A model generated the notes under the pieces. That model had not been told where the DNA came from. It saw only the letters and a list, made by a program, of their open reading frames with translations, and made no database searches. A DNA stretch of 64,000 nucleotides from Desulfopila aestuarii DSM 18488 (GTDB taxonomy: Bacteria > Desulfobacterota > Desulfobulbia > Desulfobulbales > Desulfocapsaceae). Location of the stretch: contig NZ_FRFE01000006.1 in the NCBI RefSeq assembly GCF_900143695.1, positions 1-64,000 of the forward strand. Reading direction: 5' to 3'. Made by a program: the position numbers and the translations under genes. Of the stretch, positions 56,124-64,000 are shown piece after piece. Numbering within the stretch: the first letter of the stretch is position 1; each line of letters starts with the position of its first letter.

Positions 56124-56169
56124 CAGACTTAGCTCTTGGCTTATCCACTTGAATCAAGAGCTAAGTCTG
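56124..56169 (+). terminator. Terminator-like stem after cooS
   Basis: CAGACTTAGCTCTTG and CAAGAGCTAAGTCTG form a perfect 15-bp stem with a 16-base loop directly after the cooS stop. No T-tract is present. Confidence 0.65.
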
Positions 56170-56523
56170 ACAACGGTATAATGTCATCATCGCAATAATT
56201 ATCAATCCACTCTATTATTTCTGAATTTTACCTCCAATGCCAGGTAGCACCGGTATTCATTCATTCCGTAGCATGTTGTAGACTTTTTCCGGGGCAGATT
56301 GATCGAACACCCCACTGCTACACCAATACTGGCCTCCCCGCACCTATCAAGAGCCTTTCAACACCTCTGTCATCAGAAAGATATTCAAGCTTCACAAGCT
56401 GTCCAGCAGAAATCAATAACCTCCAACAAATGGATATTCGTCACCCTCGACATCTCCAATGAGATGGGAGATAATGAGGGGTGTTGTCTAACCGATTGTT
56501 GATACCGGGGGAAAATAATTACG
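56170..56523. other. Gene-free gap before the large sensor kinase
   Basis: About 350 bp without a supported gene. A 67-codon ORF at 56299 has no family match and poor composition. No clear operator is seen. Confidence 0.5.
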
Positions 56524-59500
56524 ATGATAGATCACCTCAAATTGAAAAGCGACATTTTACAGGAGATCATACACCAGTGTGGAAAACTCGATGAATTGGA
56601 AAAGGCAGGCATCGATTTCACCCAGACTGAACGTGATTTACTTCTCGCAGTAAAACCAGTCTTGGACAATCTTGATCAAGGTCATCCCGCAGAGGACTCT
56701 ACAAGTAGATTCCAAGAGAGTCCTGGGCTCTACTGGCAGGTTTTCGAAATGCTTGCAACAGGGATCATGATCGTGGATGAGGCGTCCCATACGATTCTTG
56801 AGATCAACCAGGCAGCTTGCAATTTGCTAAACCGCTCAAGAGAAGAACTGCTTGGGAGTACATGCTATTTGCATGGGTGTGCCGAGGGACTTGACACCTG
56901 TCCGGTTCGGAATGTTCAGAAAAACATATTTTCCTGGGAAATGATGTTGCGGCAGCATTCAAATACCGAGTCTTTTCCAGTCAAGAAGGATGTTATACCT
57001 TTTCGACTCGGGAAGAGAAGATATCTCCTTGAAAGCTTTGTGGATCTGCAAAGCACCAAGAAGACCGAGAAAGAACTCGCTGAAAGTAAACAGAAGCTGG
57101 AAGCAATTGCCCAAAACTTCAAAGACGTGATCTGGACTCGTGACATAGACCTGAATCTTACCTATGTGAGTCCGGCTGTTCTGGATGTACGTGGCTTTAC
57201 CCCAGAAGAATTCAAGAATTTGCCCTTCGATAAGCAGATTGATGCTCGTTCCCTGCAAAAGCTTAAACCTGTATTTCAAAAATATCTCCAGAGTATCAGA
57301 CAAGGCGAGAAGCTTGACGTAGCCATTTCCGAGCAGTTGGAAGCATTCTGCAAGGATGGCTCAACAATTCCGGTAGAGATCACCGCACATCCTGTATATG
57401 ACGTTGATGGCAATTTCGACTTTTTCCTCGGAGTCACACGCGACATTTCGGGACATAAAAAGACCGAGTCTGAACTTGCCAGATTAAATGAAGAGCTTGA
57501 GGCGAAAGTGCTCGAGCGAACTCAAAAACTCGATCAGGCACTCATTAAACTGACGGCAAGTGAAGAACGATATCGCAACCTATTCGCAACAATGACATCA
57601 GGCGTCGTGGTGCATAACCCCGATGGTTCAGTAGACGGTGTGAACACAGCAGCACTGGACATCCTTGGGGTCACCATGGACCAGATTATGGGGATCACAT
57701 CAATGGATCCTCGCTGGGAGTCTATCCACGAGGACGGAAGTCCATACCCCGGTGAAAGCCATCCTGTCATGATCGCGCTGGCAACTTCCAGAGAGGTTCG
57801 GGATCAGGTTATGGGCATCTACAATCCCATCAGGGAGGAACTTGTCTGGATAAACATCAATGCGGTACCGATTTTCAATAAACATGACCAAATTTCTTCT
57901 GTCTATGTCGTTTTTGAGGATATTACCAAGAGGAAAATAGCAGAACTTCAGTTGAAAAGTTCAGAGGAGAAGTACAGAAAGCTGTTTAATGAGGCTATAG
58001 ACAGCATCATAGTCGTGGATACCGAGACTGGGTTGATCGTTGATTGCAACGATAATGCCTGTAAGTTGTTGGAAAAATCCAGAAATGTGCTTGTAGGGAT
58101 GCACCAGCGCTTTCTCCACGCCTTTCCTGGAACTGAGGAAGGGTTCGGAAAAGATTTTCAGAAGCACCTCAAAGGAGAGTCCGGCCTTGTCACCGAGGAA
58201 CAGATCATTACCCAATCAGGACAAATCCGCGATGTATTGATAAAATCCAACCCATTGGAGATGGACGGGCACAAGTACATTCAGGGTATCTTCCAAGACG
58301 TGACTGACCGTAAGCTGGCGGAACGTGAATTGCGAATCATTGCAGAGCAAAGAAATCGTTTTTTTGATCTGGCAGTGGATATGCTTTGTATCGCCGGATT
58401 TGACGGGTATTTCAAACAGATCAGCGCAGCCTGGACCAAAACCCTGGGATGGTCTGAAGAAGAGATTTATGCAAGGCAATGGTTGGATTTCGTTCATCCT
58501 GACGACAGAGAAGCCACCATCCATATCGGTGGTGTCCTCTTCGAAGGAGAAAAAGTTGTAAGTTTTGAGAATCGCTACCTCTGTAAGGACGGAACCTACA
58601 AGTGGATCTCCTGGAACAGTGAAGCGGTACCTGAATTTGATCTTATTTATGCTGTGGCCAGAGATATTACCGAATCAAAACGTGCTCAGGACCTGATCAA
58701 AGCCAGTCAGCAATCTCTTGAGGAAGCACAGCGCATCGCCCATCTGGGTAACTGGACATGGGATATACAGCAGGAAACGCTTGAATGGTCCGAGGAAGTC
58801 TTTAGGATTTTCGGATATGAAGCAAAGCAATGCCAACCCACCTATGAAAACTTTGTTCAAGCGATCCATCCGGAAGACCGTGACGAGGTTACTTCGGCAG
58901 TAACCGATGCTCTTGGGGGGCAGGTATACGAGGTTGAACATCGTATCCTGCGGCCAGATGGAGTGATACGCCATGTGCTGGAGCGAGGTGAGGTTATTTT
59001 TGACAACAATAACATGCCCTGCAAAATGCTGGGAATTGTCCAGGATGTGACTGAGAGAGTTCTCGCCGAGAAGCACATTAAAGAACTCCTCAACATGAGT
59101 GAGAAGATCTTTACAACATCGCCAATGGGATTGCTTGTTTACCGTGAAGACGGCGACTGTGTCATGGCAAACGAAACTGCCGCAGCCATCCTCGGCGCAA
59201 CGCAAGAGCAGGTACTTGCACAGAATTTCAGAAAATTAGACTCCTGGCAAAGATCAGGATTGATCGACGCTGCAGATAAAGTACTCAAAGCCCGAAAACC
59301 AAACCGCATCGAAATTCACGTGACTACGTCCTTTGGTCTGGAGAAGTGGTTGAACTGCAGCTTCAATGTCTTTCATATCCGTGATCAGCTCAATCTCCTG
59401 GTGGTTATAGAAGACATAAGTGATAGAAAACAGACTGAAGAATCGCTCCGGACAGCGATCCAGTTCAATCAAATGCTGAGTGCAGGAAATGGCGTAGACG

Positions 59501-61809
59501 AAATTATTGAATACGGTCTTGAGAAGGCCGTTCGCATAAGCAACAGTGAAATAGGCTATTTTCATTTCGTCAATCCGGACCAGAGAACTATTGCGCTGAC
59601 AGCCTGGTCAATAGAGACACTTGCACATTGTGAGGTGGGCGAAAAGGCAACCCACTATCCCATTGATGAGGCGGGCATATGGGTAGAGTGTATCCGAAAA
59701 CGTAAGCCGGTAATTCATAACGACTATTCGAAAGCCAGAGAAAGAAAAGGACTGCCGGAAGGCCATGTTCACCTGGTACGCGATATGGCTATCCCTCTTT
59801 TTGACGGGAAAAAGGTTATCGCGGTGCTGGGAGTTGGCAACAAAAAGCAGGACTACGATACAGCAAACATCGATCAGCTATCGTTTATTGCCGAACATAT
59901 GATTAATACTATCCAGCGGTTGCGAGCTGAGGATGCCTTGAATACAGCAAACCAGCGTTACTCTCTCGCTACCCGGTCCGCCGATGTGGGAATTTGGGAC
60001 TGGGACGTGAAGACAAATTCTCTTGTCTGGGATAATCGTATGTATCAACTCTACGGGTTGAAGCAGGATGATTTCGCTAAAGCCTATGAAGCCTGGACGG
60101 AAAACGTTCATCCTGAGGATAAGGAGAAATCGCAACAGGCGGTAAAAAAGGCCCTTCGGGGGGAAAAGGAATTTGAATCGGAATTCAGGGTAGTACATCC
60201 GGATGGAAAAATCCGTCATCTCAGATCGTATGCAGATGTATATCGTGATGCTTCAGGGCAGCCTGTCAGGATGATCGGACTCAACCTGGATATTACGGAA
60301 CAGAAACAGATCGAAGCGGAGTTGATACAAGCACGGGACGAAGCTGAAATAGCAAATCGGGCAAAAAGTGAGTTTCTGGCCAATATGTCACATGAAATCA
60401 GAACGCCCCTTAATGCCGTTATCGGCTTTAGTGAATTGCTCGGCAATCTCTCGGCAGATCAACAAACTAGAAGGTATGCTGGCTCCATCAAGACAGCAGG
60501 TAAAGGGTTGCTTACGCTTATCAATGATGTTCTCGACCTCTCAAAAATTGAGGCTGGGATGCTGGAGATATCCCCCCACCCAATGAATCTTCATCAGCTT
60601 TTCACAGAGATACAGCAGTTGTTTAAAGATCGTATTTCCGATAAAGGCCTTCACTTTTCCATGGAAATACATCCACAGCTGCCGGTTACCATATTGCTCG
60701 ATGAGATTCGCCTGAGACAGGTGCTTCTCAATCTTGTCGGCAATGCCACCAAATTTACCGACAAGGGACATATCAAGCTTACAGCCAGGAAAGTAGAGAA
60801 AAAACATAATCCCTCAACATTTGATCTGATCATCAATGTCGAAGATACAGGCATAGGGATACCAAAAGAAGATCTGGAAATGATTTTCGACTCCTTCAAA
60901 CAACAGTCAGGCCAGATTACACGAAAATATGGTGGGACAGGACTTGGGCTCACCATTAGTCGGAAACTTGTAGAAATGATGAATGGAACCATTTTGGCAG
61001 CAAGCAGACCCGGGCTTGGCAGTACATTTCAGGTAAGATTGTTTGATGTTGCGGTTGCTCCATCAGGAAAAACAGCAAAGGCTGCACCTGAATGTATTAT
61101 GGACGCAATTCAATTCGAGCCAGCAACGATTCTGGTTGTCGATGATGTTGCTTCTAATCGTGAAATGTTGCGCGAACTCCTCAGCAAAGTCGGCCTCTGT
61201 ACTCTCGAAGCGAAAAACGGTAAAGAAGGGACAGAGATTGCAATTCAGAGTAAGCCTGACCTTATCCTCATGGACATTCGAATGCCAGAGATGGATGGCT
61301 ATGAAGCCACTTCCCGTATCAGGTCTTTTCCCGAGTGCGAAACAATGCCTATCATTGCGCTTACTGCTGCCCCAGCAAAGAAATCAAAGAAAGAAATCGC
61401 TCGACTCGGCCTGAATGGATATATCACCAAGCCTATAAATGTTGAAGAGCTGTTTGCTGAATTATCACACTTTCTTGTACAAAAAAAGAGACAGACACGT
61501 ATCTCAGAGCTAGGGGAAGAGACCGAAAATCACCTTGCCATTTTTCAAGCCTTTGAAGCAAATCCCAAATTCAGGACTCAGTTTGAGAGTGACATTTTGC
61601 CTTCATTAAAAAAGATGTCAGGTGTAGTAAAACCTTCGGTTTTGGAATCTATTTGCCAACAGCTTAAAGAATTAGGCAAGCAAATGGAAGAACCTGCTTT
61701 TTTACTGCTGGCCGATCACTTATCAACGGCCATGAAAGATTTCGATCTCTCCCTGATCAAATCTACAGTTCAGAAGATTGTATCATCGTTTAATGGGGGT
61801 AACTCATGA
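56524..61809 (+). CDS. Multi-PAS/GAF hybrid sensor histidine kinase (1761 aa)
   Basis: A very long soluble kinase. Seven PAS-type domains occupy about 70-970, the first with a Cys pair in HGCAEGLDTCPVRN that may bind a metal or cofactor. A GAF domain (about 980-1130), an eighth PAS (about 1145-1260), HisKA (FLANMSHEIRTPLNAVIGF, His about 1288), HATPase (about 1390-1510) and REC (about 1536-1655, LILMDIRMPEMDGYE) follow. The C-terminal helical tail is Hpt-like but without a clear phospho-His. No membrane segment is seen. Its stop overlaps the next receiver gene (ATGA), so the two are translated together. The signal is unknown. Confidence 0.88.
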   Translation: MIDHLKLKSDILQEIIHQCGKLDELEKAGIDFTQTERDLLLAVKPVLDNLDQGHPAEDSTSRFQESPGLYWQVFEMLATGIMIVDEASHTILEINQAACNLLNRSREELLGSTCYLHGCAEGLDTCPVRNVQKNIFSWEMMLRQHSNTESFPVKKDVIPFRLGKRRYLLESFVDLQSTKKTEKELAESKQKLEAIAQNFKDVIWTRDIDLNLTYVSPAVLDVRGFTPEEFKNLPFDKQIDARSLQKLKPVFQKYLQSIRQGEKLDVAISEQLEAFCKDGSTIPVEITAHPVYDVDGNFDFFLGVTRDISGHKKTESELARLNEELEAKVLERTQKLDQALIKLTASEERYRNLFATMTSGVVVHNPDGSVDGVNTAALDILGVTMDQIMGITSMDPRWESIHEDGSPYPGESHPVMIALATSREVRDQVMGIYNPIREELVWININAVPIFNKHDQISSVYVVFEDITKRKIAELQLKSSEEKYRKLFNEAIDSIIVVDTETGLIVDCNDNACKLLEKSRNVLVGMHQRFLHAFPGTEEGFGKDFQKHLKGESGLVTEEQIITQSGQIRDVLIKSNPLEMDGHKYIQGIFQDVTDRKLAERELRIIAEQRNRFFDLAVDMLCIAGFDGYFKQISAAWTKTLGWSEEEIYARQWLDFVHPDDREATIHIGGVLFEGEKVVSFENRYLCKDGTYKWISWNSEAVPEFDLIYAVARDITESKRAQDLIKASQQSLEEAQRIAHLGNWTWDIQQETLEWSEEVFRIFGYEAKQCQPTYENFVQAIHPEDRDEVTSAVTDALGGQVYEVEHRILRPDGVIRHVLERGEVIFDNNNMPCKMLGIVQDVTERVLAEKHIKELLNMSEKIFTTSPMGLLVYREDGDCVMANETAAAILGATQEQVLAQNFRKLDSWQRSGLIDAADKVLKARKPNRIEIHVTTSFGLEKWLNCSFNVFHIRDQLNLLVVIEDISDRKQTEESLRTAIQFNQMLSAGNGVDEIIEYGLEKAVRISNSEIGYFHFVNPDQRTIALTAWSIETLAHCEVGEKATHYPIDEAGIWVECIRKRKPVIHNDYSKARERKGLPEGHVHLVRDMAIPLFDGKKVIAVLGVGNKKQDYDTANIDQLSFIAEHMINTIQRLRAEDALNTANQRYSLATRSADVGIWDWDVKTNSLVWDNRMYQLYGLKQDDFAKAYEAWTENVHPEDKEKSQQAVKKALRGEKEFESEFRVVHPDGKIRHLRSYADVYRDASGQPVRMIGLNLDITEQKQIEAELIQARDEAEIANRAKSEFLANMSHEIRTPLNAVIGFSELLGNLSADQQTRRYAGSIKTAGKGLLTLINDVLDLSKIEAGMLEISPHPMNLHQLFTEIQQLFKDRISDKGLHFSMEIHPQLPVTILLDEIRLRQVLLNLVGNATKFTDKGHIKLTARKVEKKHNPSTFDLIINVEDTGIGIPKEDLEMIFDSFKQQSGQITRKYGGTGLGLTISRKLVEMMNGTILAASRPGLGSTFQVRLFDVAVAPSGKTAKAAPECIMDAIQFEPATILVVDDVASNREMLRELLSKVGLCTLEAKNGKEGTEIAIQSKPDLILMDIRMPEMDGYEATSRIRSFPECETMPIIALTAAPAKKSKKEIARLGLNGYITKPINVEELFAELSHFLVQKKRQTRISELGEETENHLAIFQAFEANPKFRTQFESDILPSLKKMSGVVKPSVLESICQQLKELGKQMEEPAFLLLADHLSTAMKDFDLSLIKSTVQKIVSSFNGGNS

Positions 61810-62396
61810 GCAAGAGTAAAGTATCTTCCATCCTCGTCGTAGATGATAATTCACAAAATTTACAATTGCTCGGAAGTGTTCTGCAGGAACAGTGCTATGA
61901 TGTTGCATTTGCCATGAATGGTGCAGAGGCTATTGAATATCTTGCAGAAGAACTCCCGGACCTCATCCTGCTCGACGTTATGATGCCTGACATGGATGGG
62001 TTTGAGGTGTGCAGAAAGTTTAAGGAAGTTCCGAGAAACAAGAATGTCCCTGTGATTTTTCTGACCGCGAAGTCAGAAACCGAAGATATTGTCCGCGGGT
62101 TTACATGTGGCGCGGTAGACTATATATCAAAGCCGTTTCATGCAGCAGAACTGTTAGCCAGGGTACAAACGCACATTGAGTTGAAAAGAGCCAGGGAAGA
62201 GATTATCTCGCTGAAAGGGCTGCTACCCATCTGTGCCGGTTGCAAAAAGATTCGTGATGATGATGGCTTTTGGCTTAGGGTCGAAGCATATCTCACAACC
62301 CATACAGATGTTGAATTAACCCACGGTCTCTGTCCGGACTGTTACCAGGAGTCGCTTAAAAAAATTGAGCAATACAGACAGAAAATGCAGCGTTAG
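61806..62396 (+). CDS. Response regulator with C-terminal cysteine-rich domain
   Basis: A 196-residue protein: REC domain (1-125; ILVVDDNSQNL, LILLDVMMPDMDGFE, FLTAKSE, YISKPF), a coiled linker (ELKRAREEIISLKGLLPIC), and a small domain with CAGCKKIRDDDGFW ... HGLCPDCYQESL. The two CxxC pairs could bind zinc. This linker-plus-Cys domain is common at the ends of signalling proteins in Desulfobacterota, with unknown role. It is coupled to the preceding hybrid kinase. Confidence 0.87.
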   Translation: MSKSKVSSILVVDDNSQNLQLLGSVLQEQCYDVAFAMNGAEAIEYLAEELPDLILLDVMMPDMDGFEVCRKFKEVPRNKNVPVIFLTAKSETEDIVRGFTCGAVDYISKPFHAAELLARVQTHIELKRAREEIISLKGLLPICAGCKKIRDDDGFWLRVEAYLTTHTDVELTHGLCPDCYQESLKKIEQYRQKMQR

Positions 62397-62515
62397 CAGT
62401 AATTGGTTTGACCGGGAAAATCGGCGAACCTATTGATGTGTAGAAATCTGAATTCAGCTGACAGTTTCATTTTTGGAGTTCAGATAACAACTGACAAGTC
62501 CACAATGAAGAGAGG

Positions 62516-62707
62516 CTAAATGTGAAAGTAGAGTCGTGCTTCCGGTTTGCCTGAAATGGAGGAACTACTAAAAGGCATCTTGGCTTTAAATTCAGTGACA
62601 TCTTTTGAGACTTGGCCTTCCAATATCCTGAACCGATACGTGGGTAGCCATACAATATGGCACTGGCAATACCATAGTGTTTGTGATAACTTACGAAATA
62701 AACTCAT
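62516..62707 (-). pseudogene. tnpA: Remnant of an IS200-type transposase gene
   Basis: Leftward from ATG 62707 (GAGGG upstream) the frame reads QTLWYCQCHIVWLPTYRFR, ILEGQVSKDV, then loses similarity and ends at 62516. The segment matches the N-terminal TnpA consensus of the IS200/IS605 family (CxYHIVWxPKYRxxIL). Only about 63 codons remain, without the HUH or catalytic Tyr regions, so it is a decayed fragment. The surrounding 62397-62863 contains no other gene. Confidence 0.65.
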
Positions 62708-62806
62708 TGATACCCTCGGTTGTGGTTTGCTTTAGCCTGGTAGCCCAACTGCAGAGTATCAATTACCTTCATCTCACGTTCATTCGGCAAAGCCTCTGAA
62801 CAATTA

Positions 62807-62825
62807 CCTTGCCCTGAGGGCAAGG
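62807..62825. repeat. IS200/IS605-type subterminal hairpin
   Basis: CCTTGCCCT-G-AGGGCAAGG is a perfect hairpin followed by GGTTT, 100 bp upstream of the decayed transposase start. The same layout (GC hairpin then GGTTT, about 82 bp before tnpA) is seen at 270-290, so this is probably the left end of the decayed element. Confidence 0.55.
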
Positions 62826-62863
62826 GGTTTCCAGGTTCAAATCAACTCTATGGAAATGCCCAG

Positions 62864-64000
62864 GTGATTACAATTATCTACCGACTACTATTTCTCCTCT
62901 GCCTGGCTCTGAGCGTCTTGTCTGCCCAAGCTGAAGACAGAGGGCCAAAAGGCGTTGTCCGAGTAGGCATTTTCCCGTTCGAACCACTAAACTTCCTGGA
63001 TGGAAATGGCGTTGCCCAAGGTTTATACCCGGACCTTCTCAGGAAAATTGTTAAAGATGAAAAGTGGTCAGTCAAATTCGTTCCCGGCAGTTGGGCAGAA
63101 GGGTTGGAACGTCTGCAGAGGGGTGAGATTGACCTGATTCTCTCTGTCGCTTACTCCCCCGAAAGAGCCGAGATCATGGACTTCACCTTTGAATCGGTGG
63201 CCGAACTTTGGGGGCAAGTCTTTTTCAAACCAAATAGCAAGTTTAAGAACATAAACAGTCTCGATGGGCAACGTGTTGCAATCATGAGTAAAGATATCAG
63301 CGGCAGCAACTTCATCGCTACAGCTGAGAAGTTAGGCGTTCACTGTAAAATAACCGAATATCCAACACATGCCAAGGTCTTCGCTGCAGTTCAGGAAGGG
63401 ATCGTTGATGCCGGAGTCGCCCCACAGCATTTTGGACTGCGCCATGCCAGGGAATTCAACCTCATTAGCAGTTCAATCATGTTCAGCCCCTTTTCGATTT
63501 ACTTTGCCAGTAAGAAAGGAACGCAACATGAATTATTGAGTCACATTGATTCTTACCTTTCCAACTGGAAAAAAGAACCGGATTCATTTTATTATGAACG
63601 CCTTGGCTACTGGTTAGGAAATCGGAGCCTTAGAACAATATTTCCGACCTGGGTTATCTACACCTTCATTTTCGGATTCGTTTCAATCCTTATCTTTGCC
63701 AGCTTCTCAGTGATCCTGAAGAGAACGGTGAACCGTCGAACCAGAGAATTACAGGAGAGCGAGGAGAGGATGCGCCTTTTTTTCGAGCGCCAAATAGTCG
63801 GAATGGCTATCACGTCACCGGAGAAAGGTTGGATACAAGTGAACGACAGGTTGATCCAGATGCTTGGTTATTCACGTGCGGAACTGGCATGTCAAACCTG
63901 GGAAAAAATGACACATCCTGAAGACATTGCAACGGATTTGGCTCAATTCAATCGACTATTATCCGGTGAGATTAACGAATATTCTCTTGAAAAACGGTTC
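62864..64000 (+). CDS. Sensor protein with extracellular solute-binding domain and PAS domain (runs off window)
   Basis: The frame is open from GTG 62864 to the end of the window (379 codons). Domains are a signal peptide (residues 1-23, ending SAQA), a type 3 solute-binding domain (about 30-255; VRVGIFPFEPLNFLDGNGV, GEIDLILSVAYSPERAEIMD), one membrane segment (about 262-287), then PAS (LFFERQIVGMAITSPEKGW). Such proteins continue into a histidine kinase or GGDEF domain; the output is not visible. GGAAA upstream is a weak ribosome site, but the signal peptide supports this start. Confidence 0.8.
   Translation, partial: MITIIYRLLFLLCLALSVLSAQAEDRGPKGVVRVGIFPFEPLNFLDGNGVAQGLYPDLLRKIVKDEKWSVKFVPGSWAEGLERLQRGEIDLILSVAYSPERAEIMDFTFESVAELWGQVFFKPNSKFKNINSLDGQRVAIMSKDISGSNFIATAEKLGVHCKITEYPTHAKVFAAVQEGIVDAGVAPQHFGLRHAREFNLISSSIMFSPFSIYFASKKGTQHELLSHIDSYLSNWKKEPDSFYYERLGYWLGNRSLRTIFPTWVIYTFIFGFVSILIFASFSVILKRTVNRRTRELQESEERMRLFFERQIVGMAITSPEKGWIQVNDRLIQMLGYSRAELACQTWEKMTHPEDIATDLAQFNRLLSGEINEYSLEKRF

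Noticed and set aside
56299-56502. 67-codon ORF before the hybrid kinase
   Set aside because: No match to known families and a low-quality amino-acid composition; probably chance.
1-64000. CRISPR arrays, tRNA, rRNA or prophage genes
   Set aside because: No regularly spaced direct repeats, no cloverleaf-forming segment, and no integrase or structural phage gene was found by reading.

Overview
The window reads as the chromosome of an anaerobic Desulfobacterota bacterium, probably a sulfate reducer or sulfur disproportionator near the Desulfobulbales. This is inferred from gene content; no rRNA or other marker gene is present. One-carbon (Wood-Ljungdahl branch) genes, HdrA/MvhD flavin-based electron-transfer modules, many sensor kinases and several in-frame UGA codons that read as selenocysteine all point that way. 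No AcsB/C/D, Dsr or Sat gene is present in the window.

Region 1 (1-9.3 kb): the left end of an IS200/IS605 element abuts an HgcB-like ferredoxin gene. Then come an alpha/beta hydrolase, a YkgJ cysteine-cluster protein, lspA, the ovothiol synthase ovoA, a lutABC lactate-oxidation operon and a cation-diffusion transporter. Region 2 (9.5-17.8 kb): a sensor kinase gene interrupted by TGA, a periplasmic c-heme/triple-rhodanese protein with a selenocysteine codon, folD and fhs facing left, then cooT and a His-tailed small protein likely to handle nickel. Region 3 (17.9-25.2 kb, mostly minus): hdrA-mvhD(Sec)-metV-metF with a divergent REC-PAS kinase. Region 4 (25.2-34.2 kb, minus): a DUF3786 protein, a VOC protein, citrate synthase, a DUF166 selenoprotein, and an NAD-linked selenocysteine formate dehydrogenase of three subunits.

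Region 5 (34.9-46.6 kb, plus): a second and larger electron-transfer/one-carbon cluster: divergent metF-like gene, PAS kinase, hdrC, hdrB, a polyferredoxin-type hdrA, mvhD(Sec), metV, metF, a response regulator and a REC-PAS kinase. Region 6 (46.8-50.7 kb, minus): a choline-type ABC transporter with a sulfotransferase gene inside the operon. Region 7 (51.6-56.1 kb): divergent argO/argP, then a CO sensor gene (cooA) and a CO dehydrogenase gene (cooS), each preceded by a near-ideal CooA-type palindrome. Region 8 (56.5-64 kb): a 1761-residue hybrid kinase, a response regulator, a decayed IS200 transposase, and the start of a solute-binding/PAS sensor running off the window.

The genes fit together as follows. 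Formate (Fdh), CO (CooS) and lactate (Lut) supply or accept electrons. Fhs and FolD take formate to methylene-THF. Two separate MetVF-HdrA-MvhD modules carry the methylene-THF/methyl-THF step, each linked to its own kinases. Five genes have in-frame UGA codons in place of an expected Cys/Sec residue, each with a SECIS-like hairpin just downstream: rhodanese, MvhD-1, MvhD-2, DUF166 protein and FdhA. In the two MvhD proteins the selenocysteine sits at different conserved positions. A sixth in-frame TGA, in the kinase at 10918, looks like a nonsense mutation instead.
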